64,000 nucleotides of DNA from Kocuria palustris (GCF_007666205.1 NZ_VDOR01000011.1:26147-90146); one strand, 5' to 3'; counted from the stretch's first letter, positions 1-12,801 are shown. Notes: generated from the letters alone by a model not told the origin. A program made the numbers and translations.

Positions 1-2550
<2,550 letters not shown>

Positions 2551-2558
<8 letters not shown>

Positions 2559-3519
2559 GGCGGGGGGATCGGCAGGGGAGCCGTCGCAGCAGCCGGCCGA
2601 GGGCGCCGAGGCGCCCGGGTCGGCGGCGCGCGAGGGCTTCGGGGAGCGGGCGCGCGCGGCGATCGCCGAGCACGGCCCGCTGTGCGCGGGGATCGACGCC
2701 CACCCGTCGCTGCTCCAGGCCTGGGGACTGCCCGCGACCCCGGCGGGGCTGCTGCGCTTCTCCCTGCGGACGGTCGAGGCGCTCGAGGGGCGGGTGGCCG
2801 CGATCAAGCCGCAGGTCGCGTGGTACGAGGCCTTCGGCTCCGCGGGGATGGCCGCGCTCGAGCAGACCCTCGAGGCCTGCCGCGAGGCCGGGATCCTCGC
2901 GATCGCCGACGCCAAGCGCGGCGACATCGGCTCGACCATGGAGGCCTATGCGCGCACCTGGCTCTCCGACGACTCCGCGCTGGCCGCCGATGCCGTCACC
3001 CTGAGCCCCTATCTGGGCGCCGGTGCGCTGCGACCGGCCTTCGAGCTGGCGGAGCGCACCGGGCGCGGGACCTTCGTGCTCGCACTGACCTCCAATCCCG
3101 AGGGCGCCTCGGTCCAGCACGTCGGGGGAGGCGCCTCCGTCGCCGCCGGGGTCAGCGCCGCGGTCGCGCAGCGCAATGCCCGGGCCCTCCCAGCATCGAC
3201 GCAGGTCGCACACGGCTCCGGTGCACATTGTGACGCTCAGATGACGGGATCGCACGGACTCGTGATAGGGGCCACGACCGGGGAGGCCATCACGCGGGTC
3301 GGCGTCGACCTCCCCGCGACGGGCGGACTCGTGCTGGCGCCGGGGTACGGGGCGCAGGGCGCGACGGCCCAGGACCTGGGGCGGATGTTCTCCCAGGTCA
3401 GGGGGAGGGTCCTGGTCAACTCCTCGCGCGGGATCCTCGCTGCCGGGCCGGAGGCCTCCGGACTGCGCGAGGCCGCCGAGGCCGCGAACGCCGAGCTGCG
3501 CGGGGCCCTGGGCGCCTGA
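2551..3519 (+). CDS. pyrF: Orotidine 5'-phosphate decarboxylase (type 2)
   Basis: The enzyme converts OMP to UMP, the last step of de novo pyrimidine synthesis. The catalytic block [10 protein letters not shown] is present with Lys at about residue 122, and [10 protein letters not shown] is the phosphate-binding strand typical of the actinobacterial type-2 family. GTG start inside the end of carB. The first ~30 residues are a disordered Ala/Gly/Glu-rich extension, so the true start could be slightly later. Between NAR (about residue 213) and GLVIGAT there are roughly 25 residues rich in Ser, Thr, His and Cys that look longer than usual for this loop; the underlying DNA is also less GC-rich than its surroundings. 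Confidence 0.95.
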
Positions 3520-3711
3520 CGCGCGGCGCGCTGCGGCCGATCCCGCCGTCGGAGGAGGGGCAGGACGGGGCGTCGGCGCAGGTCGAGGGGGTGTGCCGCT
3601 ATCTCCATTCCAACGAATGTGCATACAGTTGCGCGAGCGCGCCGACCTCGGTCCCGGCCGGACCACAGGTGCGCGGCGCGCGACAGCTGCCGTTCAAGGG
3701 AGGAACCGGCC

Positions 3712-4026
3712 ATGGCATTGCGCCTGCTGACAGATGAAGAGCGGGCCGCGGCTCGCGACAAGGCGACCGCGGCACGAGCGGCCCGCGCGGAGGTGAAGGC
3801 GAAGCTCAAGGACCGCAGCATCACGGTGGCCGAGATCCTCGACCGCGCGGCCGATGACGAGGCCCTCAGCCGGATGAAGGTCTCCGACCTGCTGGAGTCC
3901 GCTCCGGGCATCGGGAAGGTCCGCTCCGCGGCCATCATGGAGGACATCGGCATCGCCAGGACCCGTCGCGTGCGGGGCCTGGGCGTGCACCAGCGCAAGG
4001 CGCTGATCGAGCAGCTCGACCGCTGA
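3712..4026 (+). CDS. mihF: Integration host factor, actinobacterial type (mIHF)
   Basis: A 104-residue basic nucleoid protein of the mIHF family, which bends DNA and acts in replication, recombination and nucleoid compaction. The N-terminal half is a charged helix; the C-terminal half has a helix-two-turns-helix with the hairpin LESAPGIGKVRSAAIMEDIGI, like H2TH/HhH DNA-binding folds. ATG 3712 is preceded by AAGGGAGG about 8 bp upstream, which sets the start. It sits between pyrF and gmk, the usual actinobacterial order. The 190 bp upstream holds a locally AT-richer patch (3595-3630), probably its promoter, but no clear -35/-10 pair. Confidence 0.95.
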   Translation: MALRLLTDEERAAARDKATAARAARAEVKAKLKDRSITVAEILDRAADDEALSRMKVSDLLESAPGIGKVRSAAIMEDIGIARTRRVRGLGVHQRKALIEQLDR

Positions 4027-4151
4027 GGCGGGTGCGCTGCCGCCCGTCGTCCGACGTGGCGCCGACGAGGCCGTGGGCGCGGAGGCCTCCGCCGCGACGG
4101 CGCCCCTGCCTCCCCGTGCGGGACGGAAGCGGCGCCGTCGTCGTCTGCGGG

Positions 4152-4157
4152 TATCCT
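4152..4157 (+). promoter_or_regulatory. Candidate -10 box for gmk
   Basis: TATCCT in an otherwise GC-rich 218-bp gap between mihF and gmk, about 90 bp before the gmk start. No good -35 hexamer is seen, as is common in actinobacteria. The rest of the gap holds nothing else I recognise. Confidence 0.35.
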
Positions 4158-4245
4158 GGCCGCTCACCGCACGACCGGGCGGCGGATCGGGCAGGCCCGC
4201 CCGTCGGCGCCGGCCGTCGACCCGCCGAGGACCCGAGGAGCAGCA

Positions 4246-4845
4246 GTGCCGCAGGAGCAGTCCGGACCGAGCATCGCACCGGAGCACGTCACGGTGCTGG
4301 CGGGGCCCACGGCCGTGGGCAAGGGCACGGTGTCCTCCTACGTCCGGGATCACTACCCGGACGTCTGGCTCTCGGTGTCGGCCACCACGCGGGCGCCGCG
4401 CCCGGGGGAGGAGGAGGGCGTCCACTACTACTTCGTGGACGATGCCGAGTTCCAGCGCATGGTGGACGACGGCCAGATGCTCGAATGGGCCGTCGTGCAC
4501 AACCGCAGCCGCTACGGGACGCCTCGCGAGAAGGTCATGGAGGCCGTCGCCGCCGGTCGGCGCGTCCTGCTGGAGATCGACCTCGCGGGCGCGCGCCAGG
4601 TCCGGCGGTCCATGCCCGAGGCGCAGCTGGTCTTCCTGGCCCCTCCGACCTGGGACGAGCTGGTCGCCCGGCTGACCGGCCGGGGCACCGAGAGCCCCGA
4701 GGAGCAGCGGGTGCGGCTGGAAACCGCTAGGATGGAGCTCGCCGCAGAGCCGGAGTTCGATCACACGGTCGTCAACGACCGGGTCGAGTCGGCCGCGCAG
4801 AGGCTCGTCGAGCTGATGGGGCTGGAGCCCCGCCTCGATCACTGA
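4246..4845 (+). CDS. gmk: Guanylate kinase
   Basis: Phosphorylates GMP to GDP with ATP. The P-loop GPTAVGKGT is at residues 20-28; the GMP-binding region follows ([20 protein letters not shown]). At 199 residues it has the normal length with a short N-terminal extension. The GTG start follows CGAGGAG at suitable spacing. Next to rpoZ and coaBC as in most actinobacteria, linking nucleotide supply and transcription genes. Confidence 0.97.
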   Translation: MPQEQSGPSIAPEHVTVLAGPTAVGKGTVSSYVRDHYPDVWLSVSATTRAPRPGEEEGVHYYFVDDAEFQRMVDDGQMLEWAVVHNRSRYGTPREKVMEAVAAGRRVLLEIDLAGARQVRRSMPEAQLVFLAPPTWDELVARLTGRGTESPEEQRVRLETARMELAAEPEFDHTVVNDRVESAAQRLVELMGLEPRLDH

Positions 4846-4976
4846 GAGAGCCGCCGCGCCGGCACCGCAGACTCGGTGCGGGACCTCCCGCACAGCACAG
4901 CGTCCGCTCGCCCAGCGCCCCGCCATCCGAGGGCATCGGCGGCGGACGGACAACGCACAGCGTCAGGAGAATCTCC

Positions 4977-5447
4977 TTGTCCACTCATCATCAGGGCATC
5001 ATCGAGCCGCCCGTCGACCGCCTGCTGACCAAGGCCGACTCCAAGTACGGGCTCGTGATCTTCTCGGCCCGCCGCGCTCGGCAGATCAATGCGTACTACT
5101 CGCAGCTGCACGAGGGCCTGTTCGAGTACGTCGGCCCGCTCGTGGACGTCCAGCCGAACGAGAAGAGCCTCTCGGTGGCCATGCGCGAGATCGACGAGAA
5201 CCTCATCGAATCGACCGAGGTCGACCACGCCGGCTTCTCCGAGAACGGCCAGCTCAACACCGAGCGCGAGCTCGGCGTCGAGGACTTCTACAGCGACTAC
5301 TTCGGCGAGCAGCAGGGCGGCGAGCTCGACTCCTCGATGGTCTTCTCGGAGGGCGCCGAGGACCGCGGGGCCGATCAGCTCACCCCCGAGGCGGAGGCCT
5401 CCGAGGAGCAGGCCGAGGTCCCCTCGGACGAGCCGTCCGAGAACTGA
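4977..5447 (+). CDS. rpoZ: RNA polymerase omega subunit
   Basis: Omega helps assemble and stabilise RNA polymerase through beta'. Residues ~5-80 match the family ([24 protein letters not shown]). TTG start at 4977 preceded by AGGAGAATC. At 156 residues it is much longer than the usual 80-110: the C-terminal ~70 residues (from about residue 85) are a strongly acidic, Glu/Ser-rich, probably disordered tail. It lies in the gmk-rpoZ-coaBC order. Confidence 0.95.
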   Translation: MSTHHQGIIEPPVDRLLTKADSKYGLVIFSARRARQINAYYSQLHEGLFEYVGPLVDVQPNEKSLSVAMREIDENLIESTEVDHAGFSENGQLNTERELGVEDFYSDYFGEQQGGELDSSMVFSEGAEDRGADQLTPEAEASEEQAEVPSDEPSEN

Positions 5448-5531
5448 GCCGGCGCGAGCGCCCGGCCGGCTGAGACACGACTGCGGCGCGGGCAGCGGGG
5501 CCCATACCTCACGCGGAACGGAGACCGGATC

Positions 5532-6815
5532 GTGCGCATCGTCCTGGGCATCGGCGGCGGGATCGCCGCGTACAAGTCCGCTGCGCTGTTGCGGCTGCTG
5601 AGCGAGGCCGGCCATCACGTGGTGCCCATGCCCACGCGCGCCGCCCTCGAGTTCGTCGGGGCACCCACCTGGGAGGCGCTGTCGGGGGAGCCGGTCACCA
5701 CCGACGTCTTCGACCGGGTGGAGGACGTCAACCACGTGATGCAGGGCCAGCGGGCTGATCTGGTCATCGTCGCCCCGGCCACCGCCGACCTGCTGGCCAA
5801 GGCCGCCCACGGCCACGCCGACGACCTGCTCACGACCACCCTGCTGGCCACCGAGGCCCCGGTGCTCCTGGCCCCGGCCATGCACACGCAGATGTGGCAG
5901 AACCCCGCGGTGCAGGACAACGTCCTGGCGCTGCGCCGCCAGGGCCGCCACGTGCTTGAGCCGGCCTCCGGGCGGCTCACCGGAGCCGACACCGGGCCCG
6001 GTCGGCTCCCGGATCCCGAGGCGATCCGAGATGCCGCCCTGGCCCTCGTGGACGGCGGCGCGCCGGACGCGTCGACCGGTCCCGCGGCGCAGGAGCCCCC
6101 CGGAGCCGCGCCGCTGCGCGGGCTGAGCGCCGTGGTCTCCGCCGGCGGCACGCAGGAGCCCCTGGACCCGGTGCGCTTCCTGGGCAATCGCTCCTCCGGC
6201 AAGCAGGGGATCGCGGTGGCGCGGGCGCTGCGGGCCGCCGGAGCGGAGGTCGAGCTGGTGGCCGGGCACGTCGAGGCCCCGCTGCCCGACCAGGCGGAGG
6301 GGATCGGCGTGAGCCGCATCGGCACCGCCCTCGAGCTCCAGGAGGTCATGGAGGCCGCCGCGGGCCAGGCGGACGTCGTGGTCATGACCGCGGCCGTCGC
6401 GGACTTCCGCCCGGCCGAGGTCGCCGAGGCCAAGATCAAGAAGACCGACGACGAGCAGGACGCTCCCACGATCGTGCTCACCCGCAATCCCGACATCCTC
6501 CGGGGGCTCGTGCAGCACCGCGAGGAGCTGGGGCGGTCGCAGCTCATCGTGGGCTTCGCCGCCGAGACGGGAGACGGGCGGACGGACCCGCTCGAGTTCG
6601 GCCGGGCCAAGCTCGAGCGCAAGGGATGCGACCTGCTGTGCGTGAACCAGGTCGGCACCGACCTGGTCTTCGGGCAGGACACCACCCGGGTCACGATCCT
6701 GGAGGCGCCCGGTGCGGAGGGCGAGGTCGAGGACGAGATCGTCGAGGGCGCCAAGGACGATGTCGCCGCCGCGCTCGTGCGCCGGATCGCGCGACGCCTG
6801 GGACGCGGCGCCTGA
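5532..6815 (+). CDS. coaBC: Bifunctional phosphopantothenoylcysteine decarboxylase/phosphopantothenate-cysteine ligase
   Basis: Catalyses two steps of coenzyme A synthesis. The N-terminal CoaC flavoprotein half (residues 1-~180) has [12 protein letters not shown], a catalytic-type His in DVNHV, and APAMHTQMW in place of the canonical MNxxMW block. The C-terminal CoaB half has [21 protein letters not shown] and [11 protein letters not shown] start 12 bp after a GGAG. Ends shortly before the metK promoter, so metK is a separate transcription unit. Confidence 0.96.
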   Translation: MRIVLGIGGGIAAYKSAALLRLLSEAGHHVVPMPTRAALEFVGAPTWEALSGEPVTTDVFDRVEDVNHVMQGQRADLVIVAPATADLLAKAAHGHADDLLTTTLLATEAPVLLAPAMHTQMWQNPAVQDNVLALRRQGRHVLEPASGRLTGADTGPGRLPDPEAIRDAALALVDGGAPDASTGPAAQEPPGAAPLRGLSAVVSAGGTQEPLDPVRFLGNRSSGKQGIAVARALRAAGAEVELVAGHVEAPLPDQAEGIGVSRIGTALELQEVMEAAAGQADVVVMTAAVADFRPAEVAEAKIKKTDDEQDAPTIVLTRNPDILRGLVQHREELGRSQLIVGFAAETGDGRTDPLEFGRAKLERKGCDLLCVNQVGTDLVFGQDTTRVTILEAPGAEGEVEDEIVEGAKDDVAAALVRRIARRLGRGA

Positions 6816-6844
6816 GCGGTGCTGCGTCGTCGCGGCCTGGCGGT

Positions 6845-6859
6845 ACCCTGACAGGCGTG
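6845..6859 (+). promoter_or_regulatory. Leaderless-type promoter of metK
   Basis: The -10 box TACCCT is separated by 7 nt (GACAGGC) from a GTG in the metK frame. This is the classic actinobacterial arrangement in which transcription begins at the start codon. No Shine-Dalgarno sequence precedes the GTG. Confidence 0.55.
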
Positions 6860-8113
6860 ACTTCGACCCCCACCTCCCCCGGCACCTCGTCCGCCAGCAG
6901 CTCCCGCCGCGCGCAGGCCCCGGGCCGCATGAGCCTGTTCACCTCGGAATCGGTGACCGAGGGCCACCCGGACAAGATCTGCGACCGGATCTCGGACTCG
7001 ATCCTCGATGCCCTGATCGCCACCGACCCGCACTCCTCCGTGGCCGTGGAGACCATGGCCACCACCGGGCTGGTCCACGTGGCCGGCGAGGTGAAGTCCG
7101 AGGCCTATGTCGAGATCCCCTCGATCGTGCGCCGCAGCATCCTGGACATCGGCTACAACTCCTCGGTCCAGGGCTTCGACGGCAAGTACTGCGGCGTGTC
7201 CATCTCCGTGGGGGAGCAGTCCCCGGAGATCTACGAGGGCGTCTTCAACTCGCTGGAATCCCGCGAAGGGACCGCGGCGGACCCCCGCGATGCCCAGGGG
7301 GCCGGCGATCAGGGCATCATGTTCGGCTACGCCTCCAACGAGACCGACGTGCTCATGCCCGCTCCCATCCACTACGCCCACCGGCTCTCGGAGCAGCTCA
7401 CGCGGGTCCGCAAGTCTGCCGTCCTGCCGCATCTGCGTCCGGACGGCAAGACCCAGGTGACGCTGCGCTACGACGGCATCACGCCGGTGGCCGTGGACAC
7501 CGTGGTGGTCTCCTCCCAGCACGCCGAGGACTACGAGCTCGAGCAGCTGCGCAGCGACATCCGCGCCTCGGTCATCGATCCGGTCCTCGAGGACTCGGGC
7601 CTGGACCTCTCCGAGCTCACGGTCATCGTCAACCCCGCCGGCGACTTCATCACCGGCGGCCCGGTCGGCGACGCGGGGCTGACCGGCCGCAAGATCATCG
7701 TGGACACCTACGGCGGCATGGCCCGGCACGGGGGCGGCGCGTTCTCCGGCAAGGACCCGTCCAAGGTCGATCGCTCGGCGGCCTACGCCATGCGCTGGGT
7801 GGCCAAGAACATCGTGGCCGCGGGGCTGGCCGAGCGCGCCGAGGTCCAGGTGGCCTACGCGATCGGCAAGGCGCACCCGGTGGGCGTGTACGTCGACACG
7901 TTCGGGACCGAGTCCGTGGACCCGGACCGCATCGAGGCCGCGGTCGACGAGGTCTTCGACCTGCGCCCCCTGGCCATCATCGAGGACCTCGATCTCAAGC
8001 GCCCGATCTACGCCAAGACGTCGGCCGGAGGCCACTTCGGCCGCGAGGACCCGGACTTCACGTGGGAGCGCACGGATCGCGCCGACGCCCTGCGCTCGGC
8101 GGCCGGGGCCTGA
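6857..8113 (+). CDS. metK: S-adenosylmethionine synthetase
   Basis: Makes SAM from methionine and ATP. Signature blocks: [14 protein letters not shown] near the N-terminus, [12 protein letters not shown] (ATP binding), and [19 protein letters not shown] (P-loop-like). GTG 6857 is chosen because a -10 box lies 7 nt upstream; ATG 6929 directly before SLFTSES is the alternative, and the ~24 residues between them are Ser/Thr/Pro-rich filler. 418 codons from the GTG, normal for the family. Stands alone between coaBC and priA. Confidence 0.96.
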   Translation: MTSTPTSPGTSSASSSRRAQAPGRMSLFTSESVTEGHPDKICDRISDSILDALIATDPHSSVAVETMATTGLVHVAGEVKSEAYVEIPSIVRRSILDIGYNSSVQGFDGKYCGVSISVGEQSPEIYEGVFNSLESREGTAADPRDAQGAGDQGIMFGYASNETDVLMPAPIHYAHRLSEQLTRVRKSAVLPHLRPDGKTQVTLRYDGITPVAVDTVVVSSQHAEDYELEQLRSDIRASVIDPVLEDSGLDLSELTVIVNPAGDFITGGPVGDAGLTGRKIIVDTYGGMARHGGGAFSGKDPSKVDRSAAYAMRWVAKNIVAAGLAERAEVQVAYAIGKAHPVGVYVDTFGTESVDPDRIEAAVDEVFDLRPLAIIEDLDLKRPIYAKTSAGGHFGREDPDFTWERTDRADALRSAAGA

Positions 8114-8139
8114 GCCCGGACCCGGGTCCGGAGCGCGCC

Positions 8140-10500
8140 GTGAGCACCGGCGATGCCGCGGATCCGTCGGGGAAGGACCGGCCGACGGCCGCCTCGTCGA
8201 GCGCAGCGCCGGAGGAGCAGGAGCTCGAGGGAGGGCTCGAGCAGCTCGCCCTGATCGCGGAGCCGGCTCGGCCCGGCCGGGCGGCGTCGCCGGGCCGCAG
8301 GAGCGGCCGGGGCGCCGCCGCGCGGCGCGCCGGACCGCTCGAGCCGGCCTACCTGGCCGAGTCCGATCCCGTGGCCCGGGTGCGCCTGGAGTCGCACGTC
8401 CCGCATCTTGATCGTCTCTTCGACTACGGCGTGCCCCAGGACCTCTCCGAGGGGGTCCGGCCCGGTACGCGCATCCGTGTGCGCTTCGGCGGGCAGCGGA
8501 TGCGCGGCTGGGTCGTCGAGCGCACCGCCGAGTCCGAGGTGGCCTTCGACCGCCTGCAGCCGATCCTGTCGGTGCAGTCGGCTCTGCCGGTGCTGACCCC
8601 GTCCGTGCTGGCCGTCGCGGAGCAGGTGGCCCGGCGGTGCGCCGGAACGGTCCCGGACGTGCTGCGCTCGGCCGTCCCGCCGCGGGTCGCCTCGGTCGAG
8701 AAGGCGGCTCTCGCCGCCCGTGCCGAGGCCGCGCAGGCCGCCGAGTCCGCCGAGTCCGCAGAGGCCGCCGGCGCCTCCGGCACGAGCGACGAGCCCGACG
8801 GTCTCGACGCGGACGACGACCCTGCAGACGCCGCAGATGCGGCGGACGAGCCCGATCCCTTCGACGGCCCTGCCCGCTCCGGATGGTCGGAGTACGAGGG
8901 CGGGGACGCCGCCCTCGAGGCCCTGCGCGCCGGCGAGCAGGTCCGAGCCGTGGTCCAGGCGCTGCCGTCGCATCCCGGCCACGACGTCCACGATCTGATC
9001 GCGGAGGCCGCCGCGGCCGCGCTGGCGGCCGGGCACGGGACCGTCGTCGTCGTCCCCGACCACAAGACGATGGAGCGGATGCAGCGCGCGCTGCAGCGGC
9101 GGGTGGACCCGGGGCTGATCGCCCGCCTGCACAGCGAGGACAAGCCGACACCGCGCTACCGGGCCTTCGTGCAGACGCTCGAGGGGCGGCATCGGATCGT
9201 CATCGGCACCCGGCCGGCGGTCTGGGCACCGGTGCAGGATCTGGGGATGATCGCGGTGATCGACGACGGCGACCACAGCCTGGTGGAGCCGCGCGCGCCG
9301 TACCACCATGCCCGCGACGTCGCCCTGCTGCGCGCGCAGCACGCGGATCTGTCCCTGCTGATCGCCGGGCACGCCGTCACTCCGGAGGCCGAGCGGCTCG
9401 TGGAGACCGGGTGGGCGCGCTCGATCGCTGCGCCGCGTCCGGTGCTGCGCGAGCACATGCCGCGGGTGGTGGCCACATCGGACTCCTGGCACGAGGCCCG
9501 CGACTCGCTGGCCGGGCGCGCCCGGCTGCCGGAGACCGCCTTCCGGGTCGCGCGACGCGCGCTCGAGGACGGCCCCGTCCTGGTCCAGGTGGCGCGGGCG
9601 GGCTATGCGCCGGTGCTGTCGTGCGAGCGCTGCCGTGCACCCGCCCGGTGCGCGGAATGCGACGGGCCGCTGTCCGTCCCGGGCCGGGGCCGGCTGCCCC
9701 AGTGCGGCTGGTGCGGCCGCCAGGCCGCGGGCTGGTCCTGCCCGGTCTGCTCGCACACCCGATGGCGGTACGCGTCGGTCGGCTCGGAGCGCACCGCCGA
9801 GGAGCTGGGCCGGGCCTTCCCCCAGGTCCCGGTCATCTGGTCCTCGGGGGAGCAGATCCGCCGCGGGGTCGGGGCCGCGCCCGCGCTCGTCGTGGCCACC
9901 CCCGGCGCGGAGCCGGAGGCCGAGGGCCGGTACGCGGCGGCCCTGCTGCTCGACGGCGATCGGATGCTCGCCCGGCCCGGGCTGCGGGTGGAGGAGGACG
10001 TGCTGCGCCGCTGGGTCGGGGCAGCCGCCCTCGTGCGCCGCGCGGCCGAGGGCGGTGTGGTCGTGGTGACCTCCGAGCACGAGCGCGCGGTCGCCTCGCT
10101 CGTGCGCTGGGACGTGCGCGGCCATGCGGCGCGCGAGCTCGCCGAGCGGAGGACGCTGCAGCTGCCGCCGGCCGTGCGCTGCGCGGCGCTCACCGGCCCC
10201 CTGCCGGCTCTCGAGGCCTTCCTGGAGATCGCGGATCTGCCCGAGGCGGTGCGCCGGGTGGGGCCGGCGCCGGTCGAGGAGCACTGGGACGAGGCCGCAG
10301 CGGAGCCGGACGGGGCCCTCGCCGGAACGGGCGGCGGATCCGCCGCGGCTCCCGAGCCGAGCCACCGGGCGCTGCTCTTCTTCTCCTACTCGATCGCCGC
10401 CGACGTCACACGCCGGCTGCGCTCGGCCCGGGCCGAGGCGTCGGCCCTGCGCAAGCACGCGCCGGTCAATGTCCGCTGCGATGTGGCGGACCTGCTCTGA
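8140..10500 (+). CDS. priA: PriA-like primosomal protein with degenerate helicase motifs
   Basis: Replication-restart protein. It has the PriA 3'-end-binding fold (RVRLESHVPHLDRLFDYGVP) and a zinc domain with paired cysteines (CERC, CAEC, CGWC, CPVC) at about residues 495-545. The Walker A loop of active PriA is replaced by a GKT-less PSHPGHDVHDL and the DEEH box by IDDGDHS, as known for actinobacterial PriA, so ATPase/helicase activity is probably absent. Two long low-complexity acidic/Ala stretches (about residues 15-60 and 190-250) interrupt the fold. The GTG start at 8140 lies 27 bp after metK. The fmt gene that often follows priA in actinobacteria is not here. Confidence 0.9.
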   Translation: MSTGDAADPSGKDRPTAASSSAAPEEQELEGGLEQLALIAEPARPGRAASPGRRSGRGAAARRAGPLEPAYLAESDPVARVRLESHVPHLDRLFDYGVPQDLSEGVRPGTRIRVRFGGQRMRGWVVERTAESEVAFDRLQPILSVQSALPVLTPSVLAVAEQVARRCAGTVPDVLRSAVPPRVASVEKAALAARAEAAQAAESAESAEAAGASGTSDEPDGLDADDDPADAADAADEPDPFDGPARSGWSEYEGGDAALEALRAGEQVRAVVQALPSHPGHDVHDLIAEAAAAALAAGHGTVVVVPDHKTMERMQRALQRRVDPGLIARLHSEDKPTPRYRAFVQTLEGRHRIVIGTRPAVWAPVQDLGMIAVIDDGDHSLVEPRAPYHHARDVALLRAQHADLSLLIAGHAVTPEAERLVETGWARSIAAPRPVLREHMPRVVATSDSWHEARDSLAGRARLPETAFRVARRALEDGPVLVQVARAGYAPVLSCERCRAPARCAECDGPLSVPGRGRLPQCGWCGRQAAGWSCPVCSHTRWRYASVGSERTAEELGRAFPQVPVIWSSGEQIRRGVGAAPALVVATPGAEPEAEGRYAAALLLDGDRMLARPGLRVEEDVLRRWVGAAALVRRAAEGGVVVVTSEHERAVASLVRWDVRGHAARELAERRTLQLPPAVRCAALTGPLPALEAFLEIADLPEAVRRVGPAPVEEHWDEAAAEPDGALAGTGGGSAAAPEPSHRALLFFSYSIAADVTRRLRSARAEASALRKHAPVNVRCDVADLL

Positions 10501-10608
10501 GTCCGCCGGCCCGGCGGGGTGCGGCCTCCATCGGGCCTCGGCCGCGCAGCACCCGGCCCCTGGCGGGTGGGGTCGGTGCGATGCCGGCTCAGCCGGAGCG
10601 CTGCGGGT

Positions 10609-11733
10609 TCAGGAGGCGCGCCGTCCCTGCGCGACGCCCGCGGCCAGATCGACGAGGCGGGCCGCGGAATCGCCCCACGTCCAGCTCGATGCCCGCTCGA
10701 GCCCGGCCAGCACGCGTCCGCGAGCGGTCTGCGGGTCGTCCAGTTCGGCCACCGCGCGGGCGAAGGCGGCATCGTCGCCCGGCGGGCAGTAGGCTGCCGC
10801 GTCGCCGCAGACCTCGTGGAAGATCGGGATGTCGGTGCAGACCACCGGGGTCCCGGCGCAGAAGGCCTCCATCAGGGGCAGGCCGTAGCCCTCGGCGCGC
10901 GAGGCATGGACCAGGACGCCGGCCTCCCGCAGCAGCCGGGAGTGCTCCTGCTCCGAGACCCCGCCGTGGAACACCAGGTGCGCTCCGGGCCCGGCGACCT
11001 CGAGCAGGTGCTCCCGCTGCCGGTCCGTGACCCGGGAGAGCAGGTGCAGCTCGCGCTCGGGCAGCCGTGCGGCCGTGCGCGCCAGCGTGTCGACGTCCTT
11101 GTAGGGCATGAACGACCCCAGGTAGACCATCGATCGGCCGCGCTCGGGCAGGCGGCGCAGCGCCTCCTCGGCGGCGAGGATCCGGTCCTGGGAAGCCGCG
11201 TTGGGGATCACGTGCACGGGCCGGCTCGTCAGGCGCCGATCCCGGATCAGCCGCGCGGAGGTCTCGGACACGGTGGCCACGGCATCGGCCCGGTCCAGTG
11301 CCAGCCGCTGCGGCCACGAGGCCCGGTGGAACGCGCGCCAGCCCAGGCGCACGGGCGCCGGCAGCTCGGGAGGCGGCGCGGGGTGGTCGTAGTAGATCAG
11401 GTCGTGCAGGGTCAGGATCAGTCCGAAGCGGCGGCGCAGGGCCCCCATGGTCTGCATGGGGGAGAAGACCACGTCGGGACAGCGCCGGTTGAGCACCTGG
11501 CCGGTGAGGACCTCTCCTGCGGACACGGGATCCGGCCCGCGGAACCAGGGCAGCTCGGGCAGGTGCGCCCGCTGGGCCTCGTCGGAGACCATCAGCTCGA
11601 CGCGAAGGGACGGGTCCTGCGCCGCGAGCCGCGCGAGCCCGACGGCGATGCCCGCGCTGTAGCGCGAGATCCCGTCGTGCGGGCCCACGCGCACGTAGCG
11701 GGCGTCCAGGACCAGGTGCAGATCGCCGCTCAT
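10609..11733 (-). CDS. Glycosyltransferase family 4 protein
   Basis: Transfers a sugar from a nucleotide donor to an unknown acceptor. The C-terminal Rossmann half has the GT-B/GT4 features: VYLGSFMPYKDVDTL, VLVHASRAEGYGLPLMEAFCAGTPVV (E-x7-E type donor-binding motif), then a Rossmann tail. The N-terminal half carries DGISRYSAGIAVGLARL, the usual acceptor-side glycine loop. 374 residues. Its ATG overlaps the stop of the upstream alpha/beta hydrolase by 4 bp, so they are coupled. Substrate unknown; cell-envelope glycan or glycolipid is a guess. Confidence 0.85.
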   Translation of the reverse strand: MSGDLHLVLDARYVRVGPHDGISRYSAGIAVGLARLAAQDPSLRVELMVSDEAQRAHLPELPWFRGPDPVSAGEVLTGQVLNRRCPDVVFSPMQTMGALRRRFGLILTLHDLIYYDHPAPPPELPAPVRLGWRAFHRASWPQRLALDRADAVATVSETSARLIRDRRLTSRPVHVIPNAASQDRILAAEEALRRLPERGRSMVYLGSFMPYKDVDTLARTAARLPERELHLLSRVTDRQREHLLEVAGPGAHLVFHGGVSEQEHSRLLREAGVLVHASRAEGYGLPLMEAFCAGTPVVCTDIPIFHEVCGDAAAYCPPGDDAAFARAVAELDDPQTARGRVLAGLERASSWTWGDSAARLVDLAAGVAQGRRAS

Positions 11734-12731
11734 CGCCGGCGGCGGCCCACGACGGGCAGCAGCTGCGTGAACTGCGACGTGTTGGGCTGGGCCCGGTCGA
11801 TGGGCGGCAGCTCGTCGTGGACCTCGATCGGCTCCGGGGCCGGAGCGTTGAGGAACTCGTCGATCAGCTCGGCGGTCTCGACCGGCTTCTCGTAGTGGAT
11901 CAGGTGCCCGACGTCGTCGAGGATCTCGATGCGACGGCGCCGGATCCAGCCGGCCATGCGCTCCTGCGCCTCGACCGAGCCGAGCTGATCCCGCGCGCCC
12001 ACGACGAGCAGCACCGGCATGCTCAGCAGCGGGGCGACCTCCGCCACGGTGCGGGAGATCGAGGCGCGGTAGGCCTCCCGGATGACCCTGCGGTCCGCGA
12101 AGGTCCCGAAGTAGGCCCGGTGCTGGTTCTCCACGTAGCGGCGCAGCTCCGGGTCCTCGGACGCGGTCATCCCGCGGCTCATGAGGTCGCTGACCGCGGT
12201 GCTGCGCAGCAGGCGCTCGCCCAGGGCGCGGGGCAGGCGCGTGGACACGGAGTAGTAGGCATCGGCCACGCGGGAGGCGGCCGCGTTCTCGCCGCTGAGC
12301 GCCGGCTCGCAGATGGGATTGAGCAGCAGCAGCTGCTCGACCATCGACGGGGAGTCGGCGGCCAGGTGGGAGGCGATCACCGAGCCGAAGGAGTGGCCCA
12401 GCAGGATGATCCCGCGGTCGCCGTCGGGATGCACGGCCCCGTCGGTCAGCTCGGTGATGAACCTGCGGAGGAAGCCGACGTAGTGGGCGATGTCGTGCGG
12501 AGCCTCCGGGAAGGGCTCGGAGCGTCCGAAGCCCGGCAGATCGGGGATCACCACGTGGTAGCGCTCGCGCAGCCGATCGGCGATCAGCTGGAGCCCGTGA
12601 TGATCACCCCGGAACCCGTGGACCATCACGATCAGCGGCTTGCGGCGGGTGTCGACGTCGTAGAACCAGTAGCGGGTCTTGTACCCGTCGAATCTCATGC
12701 TGCGCTGCTCGGCCTGCGGATTCTGCTGCAC
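11730..12731 (-). CDS. Alpha/beta hydrolase
   Basis: An alpha/beta-hydrolase with the oxyanion strand VMVHGFRGDHHGL, nucleophile elbow GHSFGS, and a late Asp (GARDQLG) and His (DDVGHLIHYEKP) completing the triad; 333 residues. GTG 12731 is preferred over the longer upstream frame because AGAGGA lies just before it. First gene of a two-gene unit with the GT4 gene. Substrate not deducible; esterase or lipase-like. Confidence 0.85.
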   Translation of the reverse strand: MQQNPQAEQRSMRFDGYKTRYWFYDVDTRRKPLIVMVHGFRGDHHGLQLIADRLRERYHVVIPDLPGFGRSEPFPEAPHDIAHYVGFLRRFITELTDGAVHPDGDRGIILLGHSFGSVIASHLAADSPSMVEQLLLLNPICEPALSGENAAASRVADAYYSVSTRLPRALGERLLRSTAVSDLMSRGMTASEDPELRRYVENQHRAYFGTFADRRVIREAYRASISRTVAEVAPLLSMPVLLVVGARDQLGSVEAQERMAGWIRRRRIEILDDVGHLIHYEKPVETAELIDEFLNAPAPEPIEVHDELPPIDRAQPNTSQFTQLLPVVGRRRR

Positions 12732-12801
12732 GCGTTCCTCTCCCGTCGGGGTGCCGATCGGAGTCTGCGGGGCTCGGATCGGTCGTGGCGCCCCGGGGGC
12801 G

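Noticed and set aside
4726..4731. TAGGAT inside gmk as an rpoZ promoter
   Set aside because: It lies within conserved coding sequence, with no -35 and too far (about 240 bp) from rpoZ to support a call.
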